Source: Myotis daubentonii
Taxonomy: Eukaryota > Chordata > Mammalia > Chiroptera > Vespertilionidae
Assembly: GCF_963259705.1 (NCBI RefSeq)
Contig: NC_081846.1
Coordinates: 58,702,205-58,766,204, forward strand
DNA length: 64,000 nucleotides
Reading direction: 5' to 3'
Shown: positions 12,663 to 24,186 of the stretch, piece by piece
Position numbering within the stretch: the stretch's first letter is position 1
How the letters are laid out: each line of letters opens with the position of its first letter
Position numbers and translations under genes: made by a program
The notes under the pieces: generated by a model
Database searches by the model: none
Told to the model about the DNA's origin: nothing
The model's input: the letters and a program-made list of their open reading frames with translations, nothing else

Positions 12663-12867
12663 GCCAGGCCAATGTGGTTCAGTGGTTGAGCACTGACCAG
12701 GAGGTCACAGTTTGATTCCTGGTCAGGGCATATGCCTGGGTTGCAAGTTTGATCCCCATATGGGGTGTGCAGGAAGCAGATGATCAATGATTCTCTCCCA
12801 TCATTGATGTTTCTAACTCTCTATCCCTCTTCTGTCTTCTCTGAAATCAATGAAAATATATATTTTT
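12663..12867 (+). mobile_element. Ves SINE
   Basis: ccaggccaatgtggttcagt, gtttgattcctggtcagggc, caggaagcagatgatc, tcccatcattgatgtttcta, tail aaatatatatttt. The flanks aaaaagctttcag and aaaaagctttgag form the target duplication. Confidence 0.93.
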
Positions 12868-13093
12868 AAAAAGCTTTGAGTTTATAATGCCTTGTTTAAG
12901 GTTTAGTTGCTGTCTATTATAAACTTTGCTATTCCAGATTGTAACTTGTCTCTTTTAATTTGCATCAAGATAAAATTTTAGCATATATTTGTCAGCTTTC
13001 ATGTACACTATTATTTTAGAAAAAAAAATGTCTGCAATGAGTAAAATGAAGAGTCTGTAGTCTTGGGCATCCTTTGGACAATTATAAATAAAA

Positions 13094-13542
13094 CTAGAGG
13101 CCCAGCGCACAAAATTCGTGCATGGGTACGGTCCCTAGGCCTGGCCTGCTATCAAGGCCATCTTACCCGCCTGCCTGTAGCCGGCCCCGCCCCCCACCAC
13201 CACCCACCCCTGGTTCTCCGTTCGCCATCAGGTGATTGGAGCCTGCCAGCCGGGGGAGGGACCAAGAGGCCAGCCATTCCCGCCTGCTCACTGGCCCCGC
13301 CCCTACTGTGGGTTGCCCTCTGTGTGTGGGGTGACTGGTGGAGCAAGGACCTTGGCCTGGCACCACCTGCATCCCCTGCTACCCGCCCCCGGTTCTCCAT
13401 TCGACATCAGGGAATAGGAGCCTGCTTGTTGGGGAAAGGGACCAAGAGGTGGTCAGTGTGCCTCATAGTGACTGATCCAGTGGTTGTTCTGGTCGTTCTG
13501 CCATTAAGGTCAATTTGCATATTACCCATTTATTATATAGGC
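13094..13542 (-). mobile_element. non-autonomous Helitron (HeliBat-type)
   Basis: The plus strand opens ctagaggcccagcgcacaaa/attcgtgca, the reverse complement of the 3' hairpin and CTAG end. It closes with caatttgcatattacccatt then tattatatagg, the reverse complement of the 5' start. GC-rich interior. A 160-codon open frame (13063-13545) spans it but is in transposon sequence and has no recognisable protein. The first bases of the 5' end are altered, so that boundary is good to a few bases. Confidence 0.88.
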
Positions 13543-13804
13543 TAACACTCCTCTTTCCTGAACCTTCAGTTTGACAATGTAGTAAATACATTCAATTGTG
13601 TACAGATCTTTAATACAAGCATAAGCCATTTTAATAGAGATTCTCAAATGTCTAATTTAAAACATTATAAAAGCCTTGAGAGTGAAAATATTGATTTTCT
13701 TTGAAAATATATATTTAAATAAGTATAATAACAACTTTATAATAATGCTTTGAGCATATACTCCTTGTCTGTGATTGCACTAAGAATATTTATTTATATT
13801 CTTA
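13543..13804. other. AT-rich spacer between Helitrons
   Basis: Unassigned sequence, strikingly AT-rich compared with the Helitrons on both sides. Confidence 0.4.
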
Positions 13805-14264
13805 CTAGAGGCCTGGTGCACAAAAATTTGTGCACTAGGGGGAGTCCCTCAGCCCTGCCTGTGCCCTCTCGCAGTCTGGGACCCCTCAAGGGATGACCAC
13901 CTTCTGGCTTAGGCCCATTCCCGGGGGGATCGGGCCTAAGCTGGCAGTCAGACATCCCTCTGGCAGCCCGGGAGTCCTCGTGGGATGTCCACTTGCCAGT
14001 GGGGAGCAGGCCTAAACTGCAGTCAGACATCCTTAGCGCTGCTGAGGAGGTGGGAGAGGCTCCCACCACCACCACTGTACTGGCAGCTGTCAGCCTGGCT
14101 TGTGGCTGAGCAGAGCTCCCCCTGTGGGAGCGCACTGACCACCAGGGGGAAGCTCCTGCATTGAGCATCTGCCCCTGGTGGTCAGTGTGTGTCATAGTGG
14201 CCAGTCATTTCCAGTCGTTCTGCTGTTAGGGTCAATTTGGATATTACTCCTTTATTATGTAGGA
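13805..14264 (-). mobile_element. Helitron, 3' member of a composite
   Basis: Opens ctagaggcctggtgcacaaa with the hairpin gtgcacaaa/tttgtgcac and ends tttattatgtagga, the reverse complement of a TCCTACATAATAAA start. This is a complete element by its own termini, but two further segments with Helitron 5' ends follow without their own 3' end. Confidence 0.88.
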
Positions 14265-14553
14265 GTGCCTGGCCAGCCTGGGTGAGGGGGTAAGGGCAGT
14301 TTTCAGACTGGTCACACCCCCTTCAGGGTGGGGGGTCCTGCTGGGGTGCCTGGCCAGTCTGATGAGTGGCTGATGGCAGTTTTCAGGCTGTCCAAGCCCC
14401 CCAGTGAGGACCCTCACCCCATGAGGGTATGGCCAGCCTGGGTGAGTGGCTGATGGCTGTTTTCAGGCTGGCCACAGCCCCTTCAGAGTGGAGGTCCCTG
14501 CTGGGGTGCCTGGCCAGCCTTGGTGAAGGGCTGATAGCTGTTTGCAGGCTGGC
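14265..14553. repeat. tandem repeat, about 81-bp unit, 3.6 copies
   Basis: Units start at about 14265, 14346, 14428 and 14506 with gtgcctggccagcctgggtg or a close variant, and each contains ctgatggcagttttcaggct. A single related unit lies in the Helitron at 60902-61456 (near 60977), so the unit belongs to this Helitron subfamily and was amplified here. Confidence 0.82.
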
Positions 14554-14670
14554 TGCCAGCCGCCATCTTGGTTGGGTTAATTTGCATATAGTTGCTCTGA
14601 TTGGCTGGTGGGCGTGGCTTAGAGCATAGCGAAGGTATGATCAATTAGCATCTTTGTCTTTTATTAGTGG
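14265..14670 (-). mobile_element. Helitron segment with 5' end only; contains 81-bp tandem repeats
   Basis: Ends with atttgcatatagttgctctg, ttagcatctttgtcttttat and tagtgg, the reverse complement of a Helitron 5' end of the TCTAATAAAAGAGAAACATG class. No CTAG/hairpin 3' end lies at its low-coordinate side; it abuts the 5' end of the element at 13805-14264. It is best read as part of one composite with its neighbours. Confidence 0.75.
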
Positions 14671-14919
14671 GTTGTGAGAGGGTGCAGGCCAGGCTGAGGG
14701 ACCCCACTGGTGCAGTATTGGGGCTGGGGAGTGACCGCAGGAGTGCTCTAGAGTGTGTCCGGCCTGTCTTGCCCAGTCTCAATCAGCCAGACCCCAGCAG
14801 CAAGCTAACCTACTGGTCAGAGCGTCTGCCCCCTGATGGTCAGTACACCTCATAGCAACTGGTCTAACGGTTGAATGAGCGGTCAGACACTTAGCATATT
14901 AGGCTTTTATTATATAAGA
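14671..14919 (-). mobile_element. Helitron segment with 5' end; outer end of the composite
   Basis: Ends ttagcatattaggcttttat then tatataaga, the reverse complement of TCTTATATAATAAAAGCC. The preceding host base on the minus strand is A. With the CTAG|T end at 13805 this closes a 1,115-bp composite carrying three 5'-type ends and one 3' end. Confidence 0.75.
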
Positions 14920-15558
14920 TAGTATTGGGAAAGCACTTCGAATGTATCTAGTACGTAGTAGATGCTAAATAAAAGTGACTGTTATTTTTCTCAGAACACA
15001 TAGAATTTGAGTGAGGGATCACTGCAAGAAGGGAGATTGATAGGAGATCATGAGAGATGAGGAGGCAGATACACAAATCTTGTGGAACCTTAAAAACCAT
15101 GGCAAGGACTTTGGCCTTTACTCTGAGTGCAATTTAAAGACCCTGGAAAATTCTAACTTCAGCTTTCATGATTGCTCTGGCTGCTGTGTGGAAATAACCT
15201 GTAAAAAGGCAACAGTAAAGCCAGAGAGACCAGTGAAGTATCCCTTGCATTAATTTAAGAGAGAAATACCAATGATTTGTACCAGAATGGTAATGGTGGA
15301 GAGAGTAAACCCCCCAAAAGTGATTGAATCATTAAATAAAAGGATTTATTCACATACTGCATATGAATAATGACAGAATAAAAAATCTATATTCAAAATG
15401 TATTAATAACATTAATTAATAATTAATAACTTGATAATTAGATTTGCTATAGCAAAAATTAATTATACTCTGAAATTAATTAGACTGCTCTATGCTCTGT
15501 ATATTAATGGATGTGCTAAAGAGTAAATAAAGATCACCAACTGAATATTCTAGACAAA
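14920..15558. other. old interspersed repeat remnant and AT-rich sequence
   Basis: 14935-14985 resembles an L2/MIR 3' end (tagtagatgctaaataaaag). 15050-15250 (atggcaaggactttggcctt, then gattgctctggctgctgtgt) looks like a mammal-wide medium-repeat consensus that I recognise but cannot name. 15380-15540 is AT-rich with many taattaa motifs. No gene. Confidence 0.4.
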
Positions 15559-15989
15559 TCTATACTAATAAAAGGGTAATATGTTGATTAGACTATACAT
15601 CTTCTGGATGTCCTTCGGACAAAGCCACACCTCTGGCTTGGTGTGGCGAAATCACAGCATTCCAGATGACCCAGAAGGGGGGGGGAGGGGCGGGGAGGCT
15701 GAGGCAGAGGCAGTTAGGGGCCATCAAGCCAGCAGAGGGGGGCAGTTAGGGGGTGATTAGGCCAGCAGGAGGGGACAATTAGGGGTGATCAGGCTGGCAG
15801 GGGAGCAGTTAAGGGCATCAGGCCAGCAGGCAGAGGCAGTTAGGGGTGATCAGGCAGGCAGGCAGGTGAGCGGTTAGGAGCCAGTGGTCCCAAATTTCGA
15901 GAGGGATGTCTCATATTGGAGAGGGTGCAGGCTGGACTGATGGACCCCTCCTCCCCCCCATGCATGAATTTCATGCACCAGGCCTCTAG
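15559..15989 (+). mobile_element. non-autonomous Helitron (HeliBat-type) with 44-bp insert
   Basis: Starts TCTATACTAATAAAAGGGTA after host A (15558). It ends with the imperfect hairpin catgaatttcatgcac, then CAGGCCTCTAG before host T (15990). Compared with the sibling at 30942-31317, it has an extra 44 bp at 15631-15674. That segment matches 16661-16704 at 43 of 44 positions. The interior has degenerate caggccagcagg repeats. Confidence 0.92.
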
Positions 15990-17104
15990 TATTTTAATAA
16001 ATTGGCTGGTGTTCTGATTTTACAATCTAACTATTCTGTAAACACAAGAACGGATGAGTTGATGGGTTAATAATACAGTGATAGACATCCAGGACACATA
16101 AGGAGAACATTATGAGGTGTGCCTGGATCTATTACATGGGTAACCAATCTGTTAAACTATGGCAACTCAGAGGTACAAGCATGGTATTTTGTTGAATTTC
16201 TCTCCCACCCTAGTTCACTATTCCGGGAAGATACAATTGCTTTCTCATCTTTTTCATGTACTCAAAGTCCAATGTAAGCCAGGCTAAAATTCCCATCTCA
16301 TATTTGGGCCTTCCACTTCTCACATTGCCAGCTGGCTCTTGGCAAGTATGTGGCTGTGCGTGCCACCAGCAGTCAACCTTACAATCTTAGGAAAAATCCC
16401 TTATGGCCTGGACATTACCAAGACAGCACAAGGTGGTCTCCTTCAAAACATCTCTTAGTCCAAAGAGAAAATCCTAAACCCTTACCACTCCTCAGTGACT
16501 TCCCTTTCCTCACTGCCACTTCTCTCTAGTCCTTATTTGTCTTGCTCAGTAGGCTCAGAGTAGACCAACAAGTCCGCTGACCAAGCAGATGTTGACCAGG
16601 GAATGAGAGGTCAACCTTGCAGAACCTCTAGGGTGAAGATTCTTTTGGATTTTCCTTCTTCTCTGGCTTGGTGTGGCGAAATCACAGCATTTCAGATGAC
16701 CCAGGCCACTTCTCTACAATGTCTTTTAGTTACTTTTTAATAGCCTGGTATTGAGTTGGGGTGCTGAGTGTTGGATCAGAATATCAAATAAACTACACAC
16801 CTCAACAATAAACCCTGAGGGAGTGGGATGGCCACTACTGTTGTCAGCTCTCTTTGGAGCAGAGGATATAATATATCAACACTCTGTCCTCAACTTTAGG
16901 TCCAAGTTAGCTATTTAGGGCAACAAGAAAAATCCTACTCATATCCGACTCATTCCCTAATACATATGCACTCATATACAAATATACATGATTAAAATCG
17001 TGTTATTGAAACAAAGATACTCTAAAAGTGAATAGGCAACTACCTAGAGCCACTGCAGAAGGTGATTTGTTGAGAGCTATGCTAAATCTACAATGTTTGT
17101 CTAT
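15990..17104. other. apparently unique non-coding sequence
   Basis: No repeat or gene recognised. 16661-16704 is the second copy of the 44-bp segment found inside the Helitron at 15559-15989. Confidence 0.45.
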
Positions 17105-17210
17105 TTTACAATTAAGATTATTGGGTGACATTTGTTAATAACATTATGTAAGTTTTAAATGTACAATTCTATAATACATCTCTCACACACACTTAATCAC
17201 ACACTATCAC
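17105..17210 (-). mobile_element. L1 3'-UTR fragment
   Basis: Antisense of an L1 3' end: ttgggtgacatttgttaata, then taagttttaaatgtacaatt, then ctataatacatc. Short and diverged. Confidence 0.5.
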
Positions 17211-17382
17211 CACTAAGATAATTAGTGTTCAAGAATATTGTAGAATAGACATATCTATTCCTTGAAAACTGTGAATATTATGGTTCTGAGAAGAGAATCA
17301 AAACTAGATGTGAAAAGTTTGCAAACTGCTGAGCTCTTAGTGCAACTTGGTGAATAAAACATAGTCGCTAATGATCAGAATT

Positions 17383-17594
17383 ATTTTTAAAATATATTTT
17401 TATTGATTTCAGAAAGGAAGGGAGATAGAGAGAGAAGAAACATCAATGGTGAGAGAGAATCATTGACCAGCTGCCTCCTGCACGCCCCACTGGGGTCGAG
17501 CCCACAGCCCAGGCACATTCCCTGACTAGGCATCGAACCGTAATCTCCTGCTTCACAGGTTCACACTCAACCACTGAGCCATGCAGGTTGGGCC
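17383..17594 (-). mobile_element. Ves SINE
   Basis: A-rich end (atttttaaaatatatttttattgatttc is the reverse of the tail), gagagagaatcattgaccag, ctgcctcctgcacgcccc and head complement ccactgagccatgcagg. Perfect 11-bp target duplication tgatcagaatt at 17372-17382 and 17595-17605. Confidence 0.94.
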
Positions 17595-17605
17595 TGATCA
17601 GAATT

Positions 17606-20600
17606 TTAAAAGGGCTCCTCTGGTTGGCAGATAGCTGGAATCAAAGCTACAAGGAATACAATCAAACGTGTATTTAAGAACTATTTCTAGTGAATTTTTT
17701 CACTTTTACATCGTAAAGCATTTTTTTGGCTAAAAGTGGTTCCTTATTGGGATTCTTTCTAATTGTTTTTTTATTCTGATTGGCCACTCTCCCTATTTGT
17801 CCAGCTTTCCTTGTTTTGTCTGGTCTCAGATTCTCATGCAAATTAAGCATTCTTGTAAGTTGCTTAGAGACTTTGTGTAGAAAATATAGTTCCAAAATAC
17901 TAAGACAGAAATTGCTGGTCCTTTCCCAGCTCCGCATAGGCTAATGGTATGCTCATCCTGAGTAAGCAAGAAAGAAATCAATCCTTTCATGTTGCTTACT
18001 TTGAATACATGGTTCCTGATAATAGTGCTTCCTAGAAATGATGGACACTCCCCCCTCAAGTAACCATTGTTTAACATGACATATTTGAACTGACAATCAC
18101 GCATGCCAACTACTTCTTTCCTATTATATGCATCTCTAGAAAGGTCTGATGGTGTATCTAAAATAATTAGATTTCGTTCAGTAATCAAACTCAATCAAAT
18201 GAATTCTGTATGCACTACTTTTATTCCCACAATGAGAACTGTGTGTCATATCCTCTGTAAATTTGCATATTTTTCCATAAACCTAAAACCAATCAATTTT
18301 CAAGAGTTATGATAATATAAAGAATCGGAGGCAATTACATGTCTTTTAAACAGGGGTTCTAACTGCATTTCACTGCTGGTATTCATGTAGTAAAGTAGTC
18401 AAAACTTCTTTAACCCTTTTCATGACATCTCAATTAAGCTGTAATGATTGAGGCTCAGGACATTTCTTAGGATTGATGACTGGCTGGCAAAGTGGATGGC
18501 CTGAGATGAAGCCAAGGGCCATTAATTCCCCCCGGCCATTAATCCCCGAGGAAATGCTTTAGGCCTGGTTTGATATTAGAATCGCAGGCTGCAAATATAC
18601 TGTTGAATTTCCTGATTGGTACTAAAATAATTTATTAAGATGCTACATTTTAATTTCTGCTTTGTGCAACCAATATTTCCAAATTTTGATTCCTGGTTTT
18701 CCATCCTACACTGTTGATTGCAGTGGCATAATACAAATGGTTTCATTGGTCATATCACACATTTTCTTCGAAATGGTCAAAACATGCTAAAGTTATTGTT
18801 GATACAGTTATCCCAAATGGCCATTTTTGAGTGTGATGTTATATACTAGTGAAAATCTGCTTAAATGAGAGGTATTTTATTTAGCTATGTGTGTGGTGTG
18901 TTCTAGTTTGCACTAAATAAGTTTATAAAAGATATTGAATCCTATCCCTATTTTTTCTCGGGTCTGAAACATAGAAATCTGCCCTCAATCTCCAATGGAA
19001 TAGTCACACTTTAGGCTTTTGTTGGAAAATAATCAAAACTTGGTCATAGAAATATCTATCAAATTGTCTAAAATCTGTAGGTTTAACCATTCCTCTAGGA
19101 ACTCAACTGTATCATTAAATAATGGCCCACTACTGTTTAAAATAAAATTGCTTTCACTGGACTGTACTTTGGGATTGTATCTGGGTTAAATTTAAGAAAG
19201 TTTATTTTTTAGGATAGCTAATGGAACTTGCTGTTTTTACTACAAGCATGTTGTTAGATAGATATTGCTTATCGCATCACAGTGACCTCCTCATCAGGGC
19301 CAGGAAGTAGATTTATTTGAGATTTTATATCAGAAATAATTGGGGTTAAACTACAAAACCAGTGTATTTTTCCCTGTTAGACACTATGGAACTTGCCACT
19401 GATTTCTTCTTTGGTTGCTAAAAAGCATAAAGTCGAATGTGCAAGCCAGCTCAGGTAAAATTCCTAGAGTCAACTTTTTTAGTATAATCTCTACTTCTGT
19501 TTTCCTCTCTCTTACCCAAAATTATTTTTCTCCATTATTCACCATCAAATTCAGAATATGCATCTTTGTCAACCCCTGTTAATTCTGTTTGGAATGAGAT
19601 GGGATATAATCAACTAGTTAATGAATTAACTATTAGCTGCATTGAGAAACATGCTTTCCCTCCTCCCCAGTCCAATGTCACTTCTAGTCATTCTTCACCT
19701 CTAGTCATGCCTTTCTGTAATGCGGCTTCAGTTTGCTCACCTGCTTCAAGATACCTGTCAGGACAAGTCCGGCGGGAATCACCAGTCTCACAATACTCCG
19801 AGCTGGGAGTCCCGGGACTCTCCCAATTTAGTCTCCAAGTCAACTATATAAGCATTCTTCTTCCCTACATAAAATTGCAGTTAACCTCTGAAAGGTAGTT
19901 TTTGTAACGAATTGTTGCTTCTTTTTAAAAAAAAATAAATCTCTATTAACTAAAGATTTCTATTTCAGGATATCGACTTTAGATTGTAAGTTTCCAAGGA
20001 CTGCAGTATACTTGATAATATACAAAATGTCAAACTGCTTATATTTTACCATTGTTAAAGATGGAAAGTGACTCTTGATGGGGGGAAAAGGTAGTAAAGA
20101 TACTTTGATAAGAGTATCAAAGTTACTAGGATGCCCGCGCCCCTCCCCCCCCCCCTAAAAAAAATACAACAACAACACAATGACCCCTTCCAGGACAATA
20201 TGCAGAATCAGGCTTGGCAAAGGCGCATCTCTATGTAAGGGATAAAGAGGAATATCTTTCAATCTGGCTGTCTATTTATCATTCTCTATCTATATATGAT
20301 GGCCATCATGAAATGCTTAAGTCAAATGAATGCCAACGCAGGAACTACACCCTGGGCTTATTGATCTGAGCTGCGAAATGACAACACAAGGTCTGTCTTC
20401 TGTCCTCAGATCAATGCCGCATGTGTGTGTTCCTGAAGCACATGGTATCTGCTGTGTCTGTCTGGCAGAAACATTTGTGCTTAAAATACAGCCTGACAGT
20501 TCCCTGCCATCTTGCAAAACAGTGCAGCTTATTTAGAACAAATCTGTTATGACTGACCACAGAAAGATGCGTGTGTGTTTCTGAGCGTCTCCCTATGAAT

Positions 20601-22891
20601 AGGCAAAGGGACCATCTGGGCACGTGGCATTTACACATCTTTGAGCAAAGTTAGCATTCTGCCTCCGAGTAAAATCCATCTCTCAGGGACTCTGGGTTTA
20701 TGATGCTTCCTGTAAAATGAGGGAGGAAAACAAATGAACTTCAGTAAAACAGAAGTCTCTCTTTTTTTCATCTGTCATGGCCACAGTTTGATAGTATCTG
20801 TATTTCATTTTCACTTTGTAATATCACAAGAGAGAAATGGCAGGAAGCAAGTTGCTTCCACATGGTTGTGAAAGGGAGTTGTTATATTTGGTTGTTCTCT
20901 GTGGCATATCTCTGTGAATTTAAAAAAAAGGGAAAGAAAGAAATCTAGCTACCATCTCGATAGTGGAGAAACAAAAAGTAATGTTCGTATCTTTTTCTAA
21001 GAAAAATTATTGCTAAAATAATAATCATAATAACATCCCCCTTTGTCTATCTTTATTAAAAATTAGAATGACTCACTTGTAATTTAGACAAATACTTATA
21101 CTGATGTACTTATCTTAGAATATGTATTTTATTGGATCATACAGAATACTCCAAAAACATGAATTAAGATAGACTTAATTATTTGTAACTGAAAGTTACT
21201 AAACTCCAAAAACTTTTTAATATTAAGGAACGTAATGCACTTTGCTTGATCATGGAGCAACATGACTTTTTAAAAAGAAAATTCACCTGAATTTATGTAG
21301 CCAAACAAATTATTGACCATTACTAGAAATGATCTTTTTTTTTTCCACTCAGAGCATTTTCACTTCCTCTTTGTAAAATTACTTTCACAACATATGGTCT
21401 ATTATTTTCACTATCCTTGATGCAACCATATGTTTCATCCTGTAATAATAAATTGATCTAGAAAAGAGTCAAACTTAGGCGAGTATTACTAATAAGAAAG
21501 GTGGTCAACTGGGAACTAACCTTTTGTGTTCAAGGAGGTTTGTGACTATAAAACACTGAGGCTGATCTCAAATATTCTTTCCACTCTAAAATGTGCCTTG
21601 ATATTCCCTCTCTCAGATTATCTTTTGCAACTTGTCCATTCAGAGGGCAACTTCAAAAGAGGAGTGTCAAATGCTTTATAGCAATGACAACATTGTTAAG
21701 TTTCATGAAGACCCTCATGAGGGTGCCATTTTGAAAGGTAATCACATGTCACACATGATTGTAGAAAAAAATTGTCAGTCCCATCACTTCCTAGACACAT
21801 ATTTACCTAAGCTTCAGACGTTTTCCTTTTATCAAGTGAAATACTGAATGGGCTAACTTGTAGCCAAATCATACACCCTTTCATTCAAAACAACCTCCCC
21901 TTACTCTCCCTCTTCCTCTTTATTTTGGTGGTCCTTGCCATGTTCTAACTCGGGCTTTGGCAACTGGGGGGAGGGGGCTACACATATTAAACATTAAAGG
22001 CTTGGTGAACCAAGAGGCAAAATTGAGGATATAATGCTAGTACTTATATGACATGAGAAAAGCCCTGGCCTGGCCTGCCTTGTTTGCCTGTGGGATATTC
22101 TAGGTAATGGAGAAGCTTTGTGATAAGTTTCTGTCTAAAGAAAACTTTCCTTGGATGACGGAGTAAGCCAAGGATAGGCATCCTAGTGGGCAATGGTGTA
22201 GATGGCTGCCATAGTCAATTTCACTGTCTGCTCAAAGACATTCAGATACAGTGCAGCCATCTCAACTTGGAAAGCAGCTCAGAGGTAACGCCACTCCTAG
22301 GCTGAGATTCTGACATTTGGTGCCCTCAGTTGCCAACAGCAGAGTTTCCAAAGTACAGGTGGAAACCTGACATGGACCCTGGGAGAGTGGCAAGGTGTGA
22401 CCGAGAAGGCAGTTGCTAGATGCGGAGGAGTGATGGGGGTGGACATCCTTCTCCCCACCTTCCACCTGCCCCTTGGTCTCCATGGCTCTTAGTGCTGGCT
22501 CGCTGGAGTAGTGACCACAGGCAGTACACAAAGAGGCTCCCTTTGGCCCATTCATGGTTTAGACTTTAGATGATCACTTGTCTACAATCCTTATTTCTAA
22601 ATCCCAAGAAGGAGCCATCTTTGCAGGAAATAGCCTTTTCTGTGGCTGGTAGACAATAGGCATGAAAAGATCTTGCATCCTCAGATACCTGTTTGGGCAC
22701 TTAGCTGCTATTTCATCCAGTAACTTATTCTTAGGTCTATCCCAAATCATTTTTAGCAATTCCTCATATCCTCCCTCAGTTCAGCAGAAAAATAAAAAAG
22801 TCCCAAATTTATTTATTAGTAATGAATTCTAGGAAAACTATCAGGTGGTTCTGCACTCCTTTCCTAGAGGCTAAAGAGTGTGGCAGTAGAG
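17606..22891. other. long repeat-poor non-coding stretch
   Basis: About 5.3 kb with almost no recognisable transposon and no convincing exon. Possible conserved elements are noted separately (18450-18700). 20140-20165 has a short C-run. Reading frames here are under 125 codons and show no domain I know. Confidence 0.45.
18450..18700. promoter_or_regulatory. candidate conserved non-coding element
   Basis: Repeat-free block with two copies of ggccattaat, one followed by tcccc (18518-18531) and one by ccccgagg (18535-18550; TAATCC is an OTX/bicoid-class core). Then come tttgatattagaatcgcagg and aataatttattaagatg. The call rests only on motif content and lack of repeats; conservation cannot be seen from one genome. 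Confidence 0.25.
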
Positions 22892-23212
22892 CAGGGGTCA
22901 GTGCACCAGAGACTGTGGGACAGAACTGGCCACCTCGCTCCATTTTTTATGGCCCACAGCTAAGAATGATTTTTACATTTTTAAATGGTTGGAAAGAAAT
23001 CCAAAGAAAAATACTATTTTGTGACACATGAAAATTTATGAAATTCAAATTGTAGTGTCCATAAATAAAGTTTTATTGGAACACAGCCATGCTTATCATT
23101 TGCATATTATCTATGGCTGCTTTTCACTAAACGGCAGAGTTGAGTAGTTGCGACAGAGACCGTATGGCCTGCAAAGCCTAAAATATTTACTATCTGGCCC
23201 TATACAGAAAAT
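22892..23212. mobile_element. hAT-Charlie relic, MER3-like
   Basis: Contains caggggtca at the left, ataaagttttattggaacac, agccatgctt, ggcagagttgagtagttgcg, acagagaccgtatggcctgc and aaagcctaaaatatttacta, ctggccct at the right. This is the body of a mammal-wide non-autonomous hAT whose termini read caggggtcggcaaac. The exact family name is from memory. Confidence 0.55.
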
Positions 23213-23224
23213 AAAATTCTGTTT

Positions 23225-23463
23225 GAAAGTATGTCTCCAAAATCAGACTGTCTGTGCTCAATCCCTCCTCACCGGTTTTAGTACTGCATCCTCTTGGACA
23301 ATTTACTTAACCTCTCCTTGCTTCAACTCTTCCATCTATGAAACAGGGATAGAATAGCACCAACTTCATAGATTGGTGTGAAGAATAAATGCATTCATCT
23401 ATGTAAGCAACTTAGACCAGGGACTGGCTCATAGTAAGCATTCAGTAATATTAGCTGCTTTTA
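23225..23463 (+). mobile_element. MIR SINE relic
   Basis: Order matches MIR: cctcaccggttttagtactg, tcttggacaatttacttaac, ctctccttgc, catctatgaaacagggatag, then tcatagtaagcattcagtaa. Confidence 0.7.
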
Positions 23464-23698
23464 TTGTGTTTTTTTCTGAAATTGGATTTTATTTGTATAA
23501 ATATGGATAATAATAAAATGAATATGGTCTTTGAAAATATAAGAAACAGTCAGATGGCAAAAGATTTTGCACTTTTTGCGTGGAGTGCTTTGCTGTTTTC
23601 TGCACAAATAAGAAACACTATTTGGAACTATACATTTTGTCCAGGGACATGGAAGAGACCTTGACTCCTTCTATAAGCTGTAAGTTTACTTAGGGAAT

Positions 23699-23766
23699 AA
23701 GTAACTTAAAAAGATCACTTTCTTTGAAACAGAAGTACCTTAAAAAGATCACTTTCTTTGCTAAAA
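23699..23766. repeat. 34-bp tandem duplication
   Basis: Two adjacent copies of aagtaacttaaaaagatcac + tttctttg, the second beginning aagtacc. Only a few differences, so a fairly recent local duplication. Confidence 0.85.
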
Positions 23767-23829
23767 TAATTGACAATTGTACAGTTGTTTGTATTGTAAT
23801 AGCAACTCTGTATGCTCAATTATATTAAA

Positions 23830-24183
23830 CTAGAGGCCCAGTGCACAAAATTCAGGGGGTCCTTCAGCCCGGCCTGTAGCCTCTTGCAGTCCAGGAGTCC
23901 TTGGGGGATGTCCGACTAACAGCTTAGGCCCGCTCCCCTGGAAGCCGTCAGTCGGACATCCTTAGTGCTGCCTGAAGGCAGGAGAGGCTTCCACCACCAC
24001 TGCTGCGCTCACCAGCCTTGAGTTCGTCTTCTGGCTGAGTAGCACAACACCTGTGGGAGCACACTGACCACCAGGGGGCAGCTCTTGCATTGAGCGTCTG
24101 CCCCCTGGTGGTTAGTGCACGTCATAGCAACCAGTCATTTTGCAGTTTGGTCAATTTGCATGTTAGCTGTTTATTATACAGGA
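23830..24183 (-). mobile_element. non-autonomous Helitron (HeliBat-type)
   Basis: Plus strand opens ctagaggcccagtgcacaaa (right half of the hairpin deleted, attcag follows) and closes caatttgcatgttagctgtt then tattatacagga. Interior shares the block around accaccagggggcagctctt with the Helitrons at 13805 and 31706. Confidence 0.88.
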
Positions 24184-24186
24184 AGG

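Noticed and set aside
13063..13545. 160-codon open reading frame, the longest in the window
   Set aside because: Lies across a Helitron (13094-13542), has no known domain, and the GC-rich, stop-poor composition of these elements gives such frames on several strands at once.
22262..22759. Possible exon on the minus strand (frames of 97 and 61 codons)
   Set aside because: No recognisable domain and no clear splice-site pair joining the two frames; the length is compatible with chance.
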